This document shows, in pieces, positions 52,281 through 62,405 of a stretch of 64,000 bases of DNA; the stretch's first letter is position 1; each line of letters begins with the position of its first letter. The notes beneath the pieces were generated by a model. That model searched no databases. It was not told where the DNA came from and saw nothing but the letters and a program-made list of their open reading frames with translations. A program made the position numbers and the translations under genes. Origin of the DNA: UBA1141 sp963665155 (lineage in GTDB: Bacteria; Chloroflexota; Dehalococcoidia; Lucifugimonadales; UBA3495); assembly GCA_963665155.2 (NCBI GenBank), contig OY761986.2, forward strand, positions 1,426,001-1,490,000. The letters run 5' to 3'.

Positions 52281-52573
52281 AGGTTAACTCCTTCAGTTGT
52301 CATTGGGTGAGACTCTGGCCTTCAGTGTATCAATTTTAATTGTCTCTGAGCCGGTTATCTCGGAGACGCCTATGTTTTGTTAACGCCCAATCCATTTTCC
52401 CGGGTATTTTCGGATATTTAGAGGACCGTCAGCCAGCAAAGTTACTATAGGCTTAGCTGCCATGGATAACTGAAACTGAGAATGCACCATACCCCACAGG
52501 TTTGCGCAGCATGAACCTCCTCATCGTTTATGACCCAGCATCGATCATCACAACATTCGATCATGACCAAGCA

Positions 52574-53325
52574 TCATTGAGCCGTCCAACCACCGTCTAT
52601 TACAAGCTCGCTTCCCGTCACGAAAGACGATTCGTGCGAGGCCAAGTACAGCGCTCCGTAAGCCACCTCCTCGGGCCGAGCCCACCTTCCCATGGCCGTT
52701 CGTTCTACCATGCCTTGATTAAGCTCACGCTGAGTCTGGGACGTTTCGGTCATCGGTGTCGCAATCGGTCCCGGGTGGATCGAATTTGAACGGATCGACT
52801 CCCTGGCGTACTGGATCGCAGCGGACTTGGTGAAGAGGCGGACTGCTCCCTTGGAGGCATGGTAACTTGTGGACCCGCCGCTGCCGACTAGTCCGTAAAT
52901 CGAAGAGATATTGATGATTGACCCGCCGCCGGATTTCCGCATTTGCGGAATCGCGGCCTTGGTGCCCAGAAACACACCCTTGGCGTTTATATCCATTACC
53001 CTGTCCCATAATTCGACGGTGGGGTCTTCGACGGTGGTCCGTCCGTGCTTATCCCGGCGTTGTTCACCAATATGTCCAGTCTGCCAAAGCGCGACACTGC
53101 TAAGGAGACCGCATTCTCCCATTGAGTCTCGTTAGCAACGTCCAACGGGACAAAAATACATTCACCGCCGGATTCGTTAATCTGGGCCTCGGTTCTCCGA
53201 CCTTCATCTTCCAAAATATCCCCGATGACGATTTTTGCCCCTTCTTCAGCAAATAGCTTTGCCTCGGCGGCACCCATTCCCCTTGCGCATCCGCTGATAA
53301 GGGCGACCTTCCCTTCCAATCGCAT
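52574..53325 (-). pseudogene. Short-chain dehydrogenase/reductase with one frameshift
   Basis: The first frame (53325 to about 53040) has the Rossmann start GKVALISGCARGMGAAEAKLF and LDILVNNAGIS. The second frame has TTVEDPTVELWDRVMDINAKGVFLG, SIINISSIYGLVGSGGSTSYHASKGAV (catalytic Ser, Tyr, Lys), HPGPIATPM and FVTGSELVIDGGW, to 52574. Together they make a normal SDR of about 250 residues. The shift is a one-base change around 53030-53045, next to an in-frame 15-bp CACCGTCGAA duplication. Either a recent pseudogene or a base-calling error. Confidence 0.85.
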
Positions 53326-53433
53326 GTTATTCCTACGGTTCTAATGAATATTTATGCTGTCGGGCCAATTTCGACGGCTCCAATTCGCGCACCAATTAGT
53401 TTGGCGCGAATGAGGCGCAATTTCCCCTTCCGG

Positions 53434-53467
53434 TATATAGCAGTTACAAGTATATAGCTGTTACAAG
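53434..53467. repeat. 17-bp tandem duplication
   Basis: TATATAGCAGTTACAAG (53434-53450) followed by TATATAGCTGTTACAAG (53451-53467), one mismatch, upstream of the SDR. Confidence 0.85.
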
Positions 53468-53714
53468 TTTGTAAATTTGAGGTTTTTTTATATCCCGCGC
53501 TACAAGCCCCGAGCTATGTACACGCCACTTAACGCCGAGTTTCCTAGACTGTTGGCCGAGCAAGGGACTTTGACGGTTGCTTCGAAATCAAGTGTCGGTT
53601 GCCGGATATACGTCGTGCGAATCCGCGGCTTTGGGATAATCGCCCGCACCATACGGTAGAGCCAGATGTTGGCATATCTAAAGCAACTCCAGGGCGATTT
53701 GGCTCAAAGGGGTA

Positions 53715-53885
53715 CTATGCCTTCTCTTCCAGAGAAGCCTTGCCGTCGATTAAATCCGGTGTTTCAAAAAACGCCTAAACGCCCTCGGCACGGTCGCGCA
53801 CCACTTCCCAGTCGAGTTGGTCAAGCGCCTTCTCAATTTAGTCCAATAGGCGGTCTATTCGGCGTTGAATGCGCTCGCGGAACAT
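53715..53885 (-). pseudogene. Remnant of a signalling protein (cyclase/TPR-linker-like)
   Basis: The minus-strand frame reads MFRERIQRRIDRLLD, TAA, IEKALDQLDWEVVRDRAEGV, TAG, AFFETPDLIDGK, then another TAG at 53715. The RIDRLLD/LDWEVVRDRA pattern resembles helical linkers I recall from Chloroflexota adenylate-cyclase/TPR proteins. Three stops show decay. The flanking 53468-53714 and 53886-54138 hold no other gene I recognise. Confidence 0.45.
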
Positions 53886-54138
53886 TGTGGAGCCATAATA
53901 GGGTCGAGGAAGGGGATTGTCCGCCGGAGACTAGCCAAAGGACCGGTAACGGGCTGAACATTCGGTAGGTCGGAAACTTATCAACACAGGTGGATTAGTT
54001 GATAGCGGCTTTTACATCGTTTGGGGTCATGCCGAGCAAATGAGGACGGGAGTAGGGGGAAGGAATCTATTTGGTGGAGCTAGGGGTATAGAACCAAGAA
54101 CATTCGAAACCGTAATTACGTTGTCAGACAGATGAAGG

Positions 54139-54351
54139 TCACGTGCCGATGATCATCGCGGGTTTGGAAGCCGCCATCGAAGCACCCACCGGATCGCCAT
54201 GCGTGTCGATCTCCATTCCCGTCCAGGCGTCGCGGTCTAGTCCGTTGACAAAAGCGGCAACGAATCGGGCCGGGTGATCTTTGGGAAGGAGGTCATCGAG
54301 GGTCGGCGGGAGCAACCAGGCTTGGTCGCGGTTCACGAGCCTTAGCGGCAT
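54139..54351 (-). pseudogene. Transposase N-terminal fragment
   Basis: A 70-codon frame: LVNRDQAWLLPPTLDDLLPKDHPARFVAAFVN resembles the N-terminus of IS1182/IS5-group transposases (LLPPSL.D.LPEDHLA.F). It ends after another 35 codons with unrelated sequence, so the catalytic part is gone. It is a different element from the two 1.86-kb copies. The following 54352-54839 contains nothing I recognise. Confidence 0.6.
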
Positions 54352-54839
54352 GAGCGGCCTCCTCGTGAAAGACTGCTCTTATTTTAGCCGCCAGGACCCA
54401 GTCGGCGCCCGGCTTCCTGAGACAGGTTCGAGAGTGAAAGCATACCTGAAACAAACTCAGGCCGTTTCGGTCTCCACCGAAACTGCAAAGATTCAATCGT
54501 CCCGTATCAGTCTTCAAACGGGAACTCGACGTGAACAACTCGACTTAGACGGTCAAGTAGGTTTCTATAAACAGTTTATTCCGCGAGCCTCGCCTTGAGC
54601 AGTCACGTAGATTACACCTTAGCTCGTGTAGCAGGGAGGGACGTCCGGAGGTTGTTATACGAACGTTTGTTCTGTTATACTTATGCGCAGATCCTGGATG
54701 CCGAGTGGCAACCAAGAGTTGTCTTAGGCGTTTGAGCTTTTCTCGGGTAATGGTGCGTTTGCCGCGTCCAGCAACGGGACAAGTAATTTTCCAAAATCTC
54801 AAATGTGCTTGCCTATGGGCCCAGGACTTGTCAGTAGTC

Positions 54840-55448
54840 ATGTCAAAAAACTCGATTGCCGCAGAAAACTTCACTCATTTGCACGTGCATTCGGCATACT
54901 CTTTCAGCGACGGGGTGATTGGCATGGAGGCGCTTCTGCAACGAGCTGCCGATTTAGACATGTCTGCATTGGCCCTGACAGACCACGACAGCCTTGCCGG
55001 AGCAATACCCTTTATCCGTTTGGCTGGTCGAATGGGGATTAGGCCTATTCTCGGATGTGAATTGACATTGGAAGGAGGGTACCACCCGGTTCTTTTGGTC
55101 AAAGAGTTGATTGGATACCAGAATCTGTGTCAGCTGCTTACCAACGCCTATAAACACGGCGCGCCAGGGAAGCCCCAGGCTACCCGTGAGGACTTAGCAA
55201 AGCACAGCCAGGGGCTGATTGCGATAGGAGGTTTCGATTGCGGGGAAGTTTCCAGATTGGTCCGTAACTATCACAGCGATGATGCATCGTCCTCAGCGAG
55301 GTTTTACAAAGAAATCTTCGGGGAAGACTTCTACCTTGAAGTGTGTCGGAGGCCAGCGTTGGAATCCGATATTCCTCTTCAGCGTCTGGTGGCCTTTGCC
55401 CGCGAGATCAACATTCCTCTCGTAGCTACCAACGCAGTGCATTACCTA
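54840..55448 (+). pseudogene. ImuC/DnaE2-like DNA polymerase, 5' part (split by IS)
   Basis: From ATG 54840: FTHLHVHSAYSFSDGVIGME, LALTDHDSLAGAIPF and GIRPILGCELTLEGGYHPVL form the PHP domain that begins C-family polymerases. It continues to INIPLVATNAVHYL at 55448, where IS copy 2 begins. The frame resumes at 57314 as EDQDALAAALREAI. Removing the IS and one CTA gives an uninterrupted polymerase of about 1038 residues, close to the DnaE2/ImuC length. The insertion should abolish function. Confidence 0.88.
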
Positions 55449-57233
55449 GAAACCCGGCTGAAAAGCCCTGCTGTGACGGGATGGCGTGGAGGATAACCAG
55501 TGGACTGTAAGTCTGAGGCTAAGAGTGACCCAGTTGGCTGCGGCCAATATGAATTGGGTAGTAACGATGGGCGACCCTGGGGCTTGCTGGTCCGGTTTAT
55601 CGTGAGAGGAGCCTGGAGCCGGAGATATCATCCCCATCTTGGTAGCCACCAGGGTCAGGTTGGCCACCGTGGCCGCCATGAGTAGTTGGAATCGGGTCTT
55701 GGCTCGGCCGAAGTAGCGAGATTGGCGGACCCCCAGTTGCGCCAGCCGCGCCAGGCGATGCTCGGCCGCCTGGCGCAGCCTACGGTATTCAGCAAAGCCC
55801 TCACTCCGCTGGAAGTCCCGGGCTTGTTGCAAGAGCGCCTCTTGGGGATGCAGGGCTACGGTGCGTCCCGCCCCGTACCGCGCCGCCACGCACTGGGACC
55901 GCAGGGGGCATACGCCGCAGACCGCCGGGTCGAATTGGAAACTCCGGGCCAGGTAGGTCCGACCCAACCGGTTGGTCCGGGTGCCGAAGGTCCGCAGGGT
56001 GTGGGTAACATTACCGGCTGGGCAGGTGCAGGTTCCTGCCTCCAAGTCGATCTGGAAGTCCTCCTTGGGGAAGCAGGCCTTATTAGGGCGACCCGGCACC
56101 TTGGCTATTAGAGTCCGACCAGCATCGGCAAAGGCCTGCCGCGTCCCGCCATCCCCATAGGCCGCATCCCCGATAGTCTCCTCCACCGCTATGCCCGTGT
56201 TCTCCTCACTCTGCTCCACCAGTTCCAGGACTCCAGTGTTGTCACCGGCATTGCCGGGCAGGATGTCTACCGCGGTCACCAGTTGGGAATCGGTATCCAC
56301 CACCACCGCAGCCTTATGTCCGTCGAAGCGTTTGCTGCTGCTTTTACGGCCGTGGCGCATCTCCGGGTCGTGTACCGAAGGGATGCGGTCCCGGCTTACC
56401 CCATCCTTCAGGGCTGGGCCATCCTCCTGGCGTTCCACATCCTGCAGTAACAGTTGCCCCAGCAACTCCGCCGCTTCCACTATACCCTGGCGCTGGGGGC
56501 TCTCCTCGGGGAACTGACCCTGGACCTGACGGGCCAGCTCCAACACCAGGTCGGCATCGGCTACTATCTTCTGCAGTAAGGCTTGCCGCTCTTTCTGGTT
56601 GTCCCAGTCAATCTCTGCCTCTCCCTTCACACTGGAGCCAAAGTAGAGTTCCAGACCGTGTCTCAAGGCCCATTCCTCGGGCCGCGTCCCATCCAGGTCC
56701 GAAAGCGCCCGCACTACCTGGACTATGCCGTCGGCCAGCAAGTTGTAGGTGTCCTTGTCCGCCCCTCGGCCCAGAATGTAGGTGGTGTCTACCGCCACCT
56801 TCATCCGGCGTCCTTTCAGGTATCCGGTCTGCCGGGCGAATTGGAGGCTGCGCTGAAAGACGGCCCGCACCCGGTCGTGGAGGATCAGCTGGGCTCGAAA
56901 CAGCTGCAGCGTGCTCTTGGCAAAGGGCCGGTCCTCCACCTCAATCCCCAACGCCACCTTCCACCGGATATCAAAATCCGCCCGCTGTTTGGCTTCGGCG
57001 TCGCTGACTTTGTCGTAGGCTTGCAACAACAGCGCAGTGGCCACCAGACTTGGGGGCACGCTATCCCGGCCATTGTCTGGGCAATATAGCTCGGCGAACT
57101 CTTCGTCTCGAAATAGCTGTCCCCGCAGGGAGGCCAGGAAGCCATAGAAGGAGCCCCGGCCCACATAGTCCAGGTACAGGTGATCCGCTTCCAGCAGCCC
57201 TCGTTGCGCCGACCGTACTCCCAGCATCCTCAA
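55446..57233 (-). CDS. IS1182-family transposase (copy 2)
   Basis: 595 residues, identical to the protein at 43050-44837. The same features apply: DUF772-like N-terminus, DDE core and the terminal TAG supplied by the target CTA. The lack of any difference points to very recent transposition, or to an assembly that reused the repeat. Confidence 0.93.
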   Translation of the reverse strand: MRMLGVRSAQRGLLEADHLYLDYVGRGSFYGFLASLRGQLFRDEEFAELYCPDNGRDSVPPSLVATALLLQAYDKVSDAEAKQRADFDIRWKVALGIEVEDRPFAKSTLQLFRAQLILHDRVRAVFQRSLQFARQTGYLKGRRMKVAVDTTYILGRGADKDTYNLLADGIVQVVRALSDLDGTRPEEWALRHGLELYFGSSVKGEAEIDWDNQKERQALLQKIVADADLVLELARQVQGQFPEESPQRQGIVEAAELLGQLLLQDVERQEDGPALKDGVSRDRIPSVHDPEMRHGRKSSSKRFDGHKAAVVVDTDSQLVTAVDILPGNAGDNTGVLELVEQSEENTGIAVEETIGDAAYGDGGTRQAFADAGRTLIAKVPGRPNKACFPKEDFQIDLEAGTCTCPAGNVTHTLRTFGTRTNRLGRTYLARSFQFDPAVCGVCPLRSQCVAARYGAGRTVALHPQEALLQQARDFQRSEGFAEYRRLRQAAEHRLARLAQLGVRQSRYFGRAKTRFQLLMAATVANLTLVATKMGMISPAPGSSHDKPDQQAPGSPIVTTQFILAAANWVTLSLRLTVHWLSSTPSRHSRAFQPGF

Positions 57234-57313
57234 CCTCCCACACCCATTTATTAAATCTCTTGCCCAGTATATCGGGACAGCCTAGGTCAGGGTACTTTTC
57301 GGCCGGAGTTCTA
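55446..57313. mobile_element. IS1182-type element, copy 2, inserted in imuC-like gene
   Basis: The same 1862-bp body as copy 1 (55449-57310) flanked by CTA on each side. The host gene reads continuously (HYL-EDQ) if the body and one CTA are removed, which shows a clean insertion with a 3-bp CTA target duplication. Confidence 0.93.
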
Positions 57314-59821
57314 GAAGACCAAGATGCTCTCGCTGCCGCCCTCCGTGAAGCCATCTCCCAGCAAGTAGCGCTCGAGCACATTCCGGTTCGTGAGGAACGG
57401 TCTCTGGTTCCGGGGTACATCATGGCAGAACGTTTCAGTGATCTACCTGAAGCACTAGTCAATTCTCGGCTCATATCCGAGAGATGTAGCTTTGCATTGC
57501 CCCTGGGGTGTTGGCGAATTCCAGACCTGCCCGCTCTGCAGGGGACCCTCGCCGATGATCAGTTGACCCGCTTGGTTTATCAATCCGCTGCGGAGAGATG
57601 CTCCAGTATGAACCCAACTGTATGCACCCGTCTCGAAGAGGAACTGGACACCATACGGGCATTGCAATTGTCAACGGTCTTTCTGGTGGCTCACGATATT
57701 GCAAAACTCTGTTTGGAGCGAGGAATTCGATTTCAGCTACGAGGAAGCGCTGTAAACTCCCTGGTTCTGTTTGCGTTGGGGGTAAGCAACGTGGATCCCC
57801 TGGGCCACAACTTAGTCTTCGAGCGATTCTTGCACGTAGGCAAATCGTCCGTGCCTGACATTGATCTGGATGTCCAGCGTTCCCGGCGCCTGGCAGTGAG
57901 AAATCTGATCATCGAGCGGTACGGCCAGGAGCAAGTCGCTACATTGGGTACCATCACCACCTACCATGCCCGGAGCCTGCTGCGTGACGCAGCGCCAGTT
58001 CTTGGTCTACCGAAGGATGTGGTGTTTGGAGTTCTGGAAGGCGTCTACGGGCAACCATTACAGAACCTCCTTGAGCTAGGGCCTTTGAATCCCGGGTTCA
58101 GGGAGAATCGGCTACTAAGGCACCCAAAGATTCGGCGTGCCTTAGAGAAGTGTACCGCCCTCGATGGATTACCATCCGCGATCACGTCGCATCCATCGGG
58201 GTTGGCCATAGGCCCGAGCAACCTGGGGCAGTGGGTTCCCCTCGAGGCGAGAGGCGATGGAACAATCGTCACTCAGTACCCGACGGACGCGATACAAGAG
58301 ATGGGTATCCTGAAGATAGACCTCTTGTCCTCACCGACCCTAGATGTACTAGAAGAAACCAGGATTCTTGCTCGCCGTAACCATGAGCAAGATCTGGCTG
58401 TGGACCCTGGACTGCCTAACGATCCCGAAGTGTTCGCGTTGCACCGAAGTGGGGAGTCCATCGGATGCTTCCAGGTTGAGTCCCCGTTGCAACGGGAACT
58501 GTCGGTGCGGCTACAGCCCCAGGGGTTCAATGATTTAGTGATCCTTTTGGGCTTGGGAAGGCCAGGTCCAATGCGGGCCCGCCTGCACGAAGAGTACCTG
58601 CGTCGGAGGAACGGAGGCGAACATATGTTGGATGACCATACCGGATTGAAGAAAGTCTTGGCGGAGACCCATGGTATCCTTCTTTTTCAGGAGCAGGCAT
58701 TACAAGTTGCGCATCGATTGGCCCATTTCTCCTATCGAGACGGGGACGTGCTATACCGATCGCTGACCAAGGCGGGACGCACTGAGGAGGAAACAGCTCT
58801 ATACAGAGAATGGTTTTTGACCGGACTCGTAGATAATGGAATTGATCAGGAGACTGGCACGGATCTTTGGAAATATTTGACCCAAAGGACCGGGTACGCA
58901 TTTCCCAAAGGCCACGCCGTTGCCTACGCTGGTCTGGCGTACGAAGCTCTTTGGCTGAAGAGGTACTATCCGGCCGAGTTGCTGTGCTGCTTAATGAACC
59001 ACCAACCGTGTGGTTCCTACCCGCCGCGAGTCCTCGTGACGGAAGCCAGGCGTTTGGGCATCGGTGTGAAACCCTTGGATGTGAATTCCTCTTCAATGGG
59101 GTGGACGTTAGAAGGTGGCTGCTTGAGAGTCGGTCTGCGTCAGCTCAAGGGGATGACCGACTCTGGACTTCGTCGGATATTGCTGGCACACAGGGAGCGC
59201 CCATTTAGTGGCTTCGAAGACTTCGTGCTGAGGACTTGGCTTCCCAACCAACTAATAGAGAACCTAACGCTGGTTGGAGCCTTTGATAGTCTCGATCCGG
59301 ATAGAGACGGCTTTGTGGCTGAACTCCCTACAATTCTGCGTCGAAGGCGAAAGGCAGGCCGTTTCGCTTCAGGGTTCCCAGGCCAAAGCGGACCTCATCG
59401 GGTGGCTCCTTCCGGTTCCCATCGCCGGGATTGGATGATGTGGGAATTCGGTCTCTTGGGTTTTTGCGCCACTGGCACGGTCTTTGAATTATTATACGAA
59501 GACTATCCTGATCTCATGCCCCTTCAGATTCTGGCGTCGACTGAGCCAGGGCAACATGTCTTCGTCGCCGGCTCGGTTCTGCGACGCCATACATCGGTGA
59601 ATCGTAATGGTCAGCGCACAATGTTCCTCACCTTGGAAGACGGAACTGGGCTGGGTAACATCGTTGTTTTTTCTGATGCCGCGATTATTAGCGTTCGCTC
59701 GCTAATGAGTGAATCCTGGTTATTCGTCGATGGGACTGTCCAGGATAGAGGTCCGGCCGGTCGGTCGGTACTCGCCAACAGGGTAGAGCCAGTTCATTTC
59801 AGTGTTAGCGAAAGTCGCTGA
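57314..59821 (+). pseudogene. ImuC/DnaE2-like DNA polymerase, 3' part (split by IS)
   Basis: About 835 residues continuing the gene begun at 54840. Polymerase motifs: GIRFQLRGSAVNSLVLF, SSVPDIDLDVQRSRR (the catalytic acidic pair PDIDLD), HPSGLAIGP, EMGILKIDLLSSPTLDVL, IGCFQVESPLQRELSVRL, GRPGPMRARLHEEYLRRRNG, ILLFQEQALQVAHRLA and GYAFPKGHAVAYAGLAYEAL. The C-terminal OB fold is GQHVFVAGSVLRRHTS with TMFLTLEDGTGLGNIVVF. Motif spacing and lack of an exonuclease insert fit the error-prone ImuC (DnaE2) class rather than replicative DnaE1. No imuA/imuB partners are in the window. In-frame Met codons downstream could give a fragment without the PHP domain. Confidence 0.88.
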
Positions 59822-60266
59822 CCACAGACGCAACAATTCCGATCATGGTTACGAGCCGGATTAAAATGATTTTCTCCTGCTGGAGATCCAAATCTAGAGT
59901 TGGGTCTATGGCCAGAGCCATGACCAAGTATAGGACGATGACCAATACCAGGACGCTAAGACTAGCCCGCCTCGGAAACATCAATAAAAAGCCAAGCAGG
60001 GCAGGGTAATTGAAGATGTAAAATCGGTTCTGGAATCCGGTAGCCGTGAGCAGAGCCGCGGCAAATATTGTGAGGTCAAGCAGACTGAGACTCAGGGCAT
60101 GGTGCCAAGTAATGGTCTTGCCAGCTAGAATCCGCCGTGTGACATAGGCGTTTGCCATCGCCATTCCAAGGCCCATCCCGTTGAACGCAACCCATACAGC
60201 GTCGTGTTCCACCCGGTAAACGATCATGGCCATACAGGTGCAGAGCAATAACCAGCGGATCCCCAC
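59805..60266 (-). CDS. Polytopic membrane domain protein (probable truncated sensor/cyclase)
   Basis: 153 residues with about five hydrophobic segments (WLLLCTCMAMIVYRV, LSLLDLTIFAAALLTATGF, YPALLGFLLMFP, LSVLVLVIVLYLVMALAI, IILIRLVTMIGIVASVV). It resembles N-terminal membrane modules of adenylate-cyclase or sensor-kinase proteins and ends abruptly where the catalytic part would follow. It overlaps the convergent polymerase stop by 17 bp. The frame is also open upstream of the chosen start (RRLSAGITITVGIRW), so the real start may be earlier. Probably a fragment. Confidence 0.55.
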   Translation of the reverse strand: MGIRWLLLCTCMAMIVYRVEHDAVWVAFNGMGLGMAMANAYVTRRILAGKTITWHHALSLSLLDLTIFAAALLTATGFQNRFYIFNYPALLGFLLMFPRRASLSVLVLVIVLYLVMALAIDPTLDLDLQQEKIILIRLVTMIGIVASVVSDFR

Positions 60267-60299
60267 TGTGATCGTAATTCCGGCCGATAGTCGTCGAAG

Positions 60300-60524
60300 A
60301 TGGCGAACGACGGGATAGTCTCTATTCAGCCGTCACCGCCCGTTGCAACCGCCCCGGACGCTGAACGCCGACAGCTAACGGTGATGTTCTGCGATCTACA
60401 AGGTTCCACCTCCCAATCCCAGCAGCTAGAACCTGGGGTCGTTATCGGCAGCTACCAACAAGTCTGTGCCGGTCTCTGCGGCGTAATTCACCCCACACCG
60501 CGCTGGCACCAATTCAAGCAATGA
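60300..60524 (+). pseudogene. Class III adenylate/guanylate cyclase N-terminal fragment
   Basis: 74 codons: PDAERRQLTVMFCDLQGSTSQSQQLEP matches the start of a class III cyclase catalytic domain (R-R-Q-L-T-V-M-F-C-D-L.G-S-T, first metal Asp present), and SYQQVCAGLCGVI follows. It then runs into unrelated sequence and stops. The second metal Asp and the rest of the domain are absent. Confidence 0.75.
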
Positions 60525-60668
60525 TACGTGGACCCCGATCCGAGAAGAAGTAACAGATGACGGCGCAGGTTATTGCCACAACTGCAGAGATGCCGGAACA
60601 GAATGTTATCGTGAAAACGAATGATACGATTCCCGCCAGTAACACGTCAACGTAAATGATGGAGTGAT

Positions 60669-61673
60669 ATGAGTTACAAGGCTGAGTACATCTGGGTTGA
60701 TGGTCAGACACCCACGGCTAAGGTGCGTTCCAAGGGCAAGGTGGTTCCCGATGGCGATGACCCGCCCATCTGGGCATTTGATGGTTCGAGCACCAACCAA
60801 GCCACCGGCGAGAATTCCGACTGTGTCTTGAATCCGGTTTTCATTTGCCCCGATCCCATACGCGGTGGAGACAACCGACTGGTGATGTGTGAAGTCCTCC
60901 TCACCGACATGAGCCCCCATCCATCCAACACCAGAGCTGCCTGCGCCGAGTCGGCCAAGAAATACGCCGACTTCGACATGTGGTTCGGGATCGAGCAGGA
61001 ATATACCTATTTCGACGGCATCAAGCCGCTGGGCTGGCCGGACAACGGGTTTCCTGCCCCTCAGGGCGGATATTACTGCGGCGTGGGCTCAGATGAGGTG
61101 TTTGGACGCCCTATAGTGGAGGCCCACCTCGACGCCTGTTTGCACGCCGGGTTGGCCATCGAAGGAATCAACGGAGAGGTCATGCCCGGTCAATGGGAAT
61201 TCCAGATCGGCGCAATAGGAACTCCCGCCGTGGCCGACCACCTCTGGGTTGCACGCTGGCTGCTCTATCGGACAGGTGAGAAGTTCAACGTTAGCGCCAC
61301 TCTCGATCCCAAGCCGGTCAGAGGCGACTGGAACGGGGCTGGGGCCCACACTGACTTCTCCACGGCCGAGATGAGGAACAACTATGACGCTTGCGTCGCC
61401 GCTGCCGAGGCTTTGGGCGCCCGAGCCGACCTCCACATAGCCAATTACGGCGACCGGATAGAAGAGCGGCTAACCGGCCTGCACGAGACCTGCTCCTACA
61501 AGGAGTTCAGGTACGGGGTTTCGGACCGCGGAGCGTCGGTCAGAATTCCCTGGCAGGTCGCTCGGGACAGGAAAGGCTACATCGAAGATCGTCGGCCCAA
61601 TGCCAACTGCGACCCATACGTCGTAACCAGGCTCATCCTGGACACAGTCTGCTCTGCGGCTATCGGAGAGTGA
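60669..61673 (+). CDS. glnII: Glutamine synthetase type II (eukaryote-type)
   Basis: This 334-residue protein is GSII rather than the usual dodecameric GSI: YIWVDGQTPTAKVRSKGKVV, PIWAFDGSSTNQATGENSDC, DPIRGGDNRLVMCEV, FGIEQEYTYFDGIKPLGWP, GQWEFQIGAIGTPAVADHLW, DPKPVRGDWNGAGAHTDFST and DRGASVRIPWQVARDRKGYIEDRRPNANCDPY. All metal and substrate-binding segments are present. It condenses ammonia with glutamate using ATP, probably as an octamer or decamer. GGAGTG precedes the ATG. It is monocistronic and ends at a strong hairpin. GSII is patchy in bacteria, so horizontal acquisition is possible. Confidence 0.95.
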   Translation: MSYKAEYIWVDGQTPTAKVRSKGKVVPDGDDPPIWAFDGSSTNQATGENSDCVLNPVFICPDPIRGGDNRLVMCEVLLTDMSPHPSNTRAACAESAKKYADFDMWFGIEQEYTYFDGIKPLGWPDNGFPAPQGGYYCGVGSDEVFGRPIVEAHLDACLHAGLAIEGINGEVMPGQWEFQIGAIGTPAVADHLWVARWLLYRTGEKFNVSATLDPKPVRGDWNGAGAHTDFSTAEMRNNYDACVAAAEALGARADLHIANYGDRIEERLTGLHETCSYKEFRYGVSDRGASVRIPWQVARDRKGYIEDRRPNANCDPYVVTRLILDTVCSAAIGE

Positions 61674-61736
61674 AGCGGCTTTCACAGGATGGGAAATGCT
61701 TAATCCGGGGCCAATGAACGATGAACCCGCATCACA

Positions 61737-61765
61737 AGGACCCGCTCTTTAACCGAGCGGGTCCT
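61737..61765. terminator. Hairpin terminator after glnII
   Basis: AGGACCCGCTC (61737-61747) pairs perfectly with GAGCGGGTCCT (61755-61765), 7-nt loop. No long T-run follows. The stretch 61766-62071 contains nothing I recognise. Confidence 0.75.
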
Positions 61766-62071
61766 CCATGCTTTCGCGGCATTTATGATGATGTCTATGC
61801 TTCTCTCGGTGTCCTTGTCTGCAACTACGGTTTCCCGGGTGGGTTAAAGCGTGTGAATGAGGATGATCTGGCCGGACTTGACTTCGCACAACCGTCGTTA
61901 CGACCCTTAGGGTCCAAAACTGATGCGGCCGATGGTTTTCCCGAGCCATATTGCCAGCGTCAGGTGCTAGACCAAACCTGGTGGAGTCGGTTGCCCCACT
62001 AACACTATTGTTTCATAGTGTCCCGATGCGCACGCCCTGAGCGCAGCCACCGCACCTTATTCCCTTTAGGC

Positions 62072-62405
62072 TCACCTCAGATTGTTTAGTAGGGCTGCCT
62101 GGCGGCCAATTCGGGTGTCGCGCTCCAAAGCGAATCGCTTCACCCCTTGGAAGATGGACTCGGGATCCAAATGAGCCTCAGCGATCACATCTGCCTCGGA
62201 GCCACCAGTCAGCCATTCATCGTGCGAGTCTGATACGAAGGAGTACTCGTCCGTCAATGGACCGACGTATTGCAACGGCCAGACTCGCCGAGTGCCTGTA
62301 CTGATCACCATTAGGTCGTAATGGGCCTCGGGCGGCAGGACCAAGTTCTGGTAGTCCTCCGACTGACGGAGGAAAAGTTCTTCGCTTATGGCCGAAATTA
62401 CCTTC
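62072..62405 (-). pseudogene. C-terminal fragment, transketolase-like
   Basis: The last about 110 codons of a gene: VKVISAISEELFLRQSEDYQ, LVLPPEAHYDLMVISTGTRR and GGSEADVIAEAHLDPESIF, to the stop at 62072. The segment up to VLPPE resembles the C-terminal domain of transketolases; the remainder is less familiar, so the family name is tentative. The 5' part is missing: homology ends near 62405, where IS1380-type sequence begins on the other strand. Confidence 0.5.
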
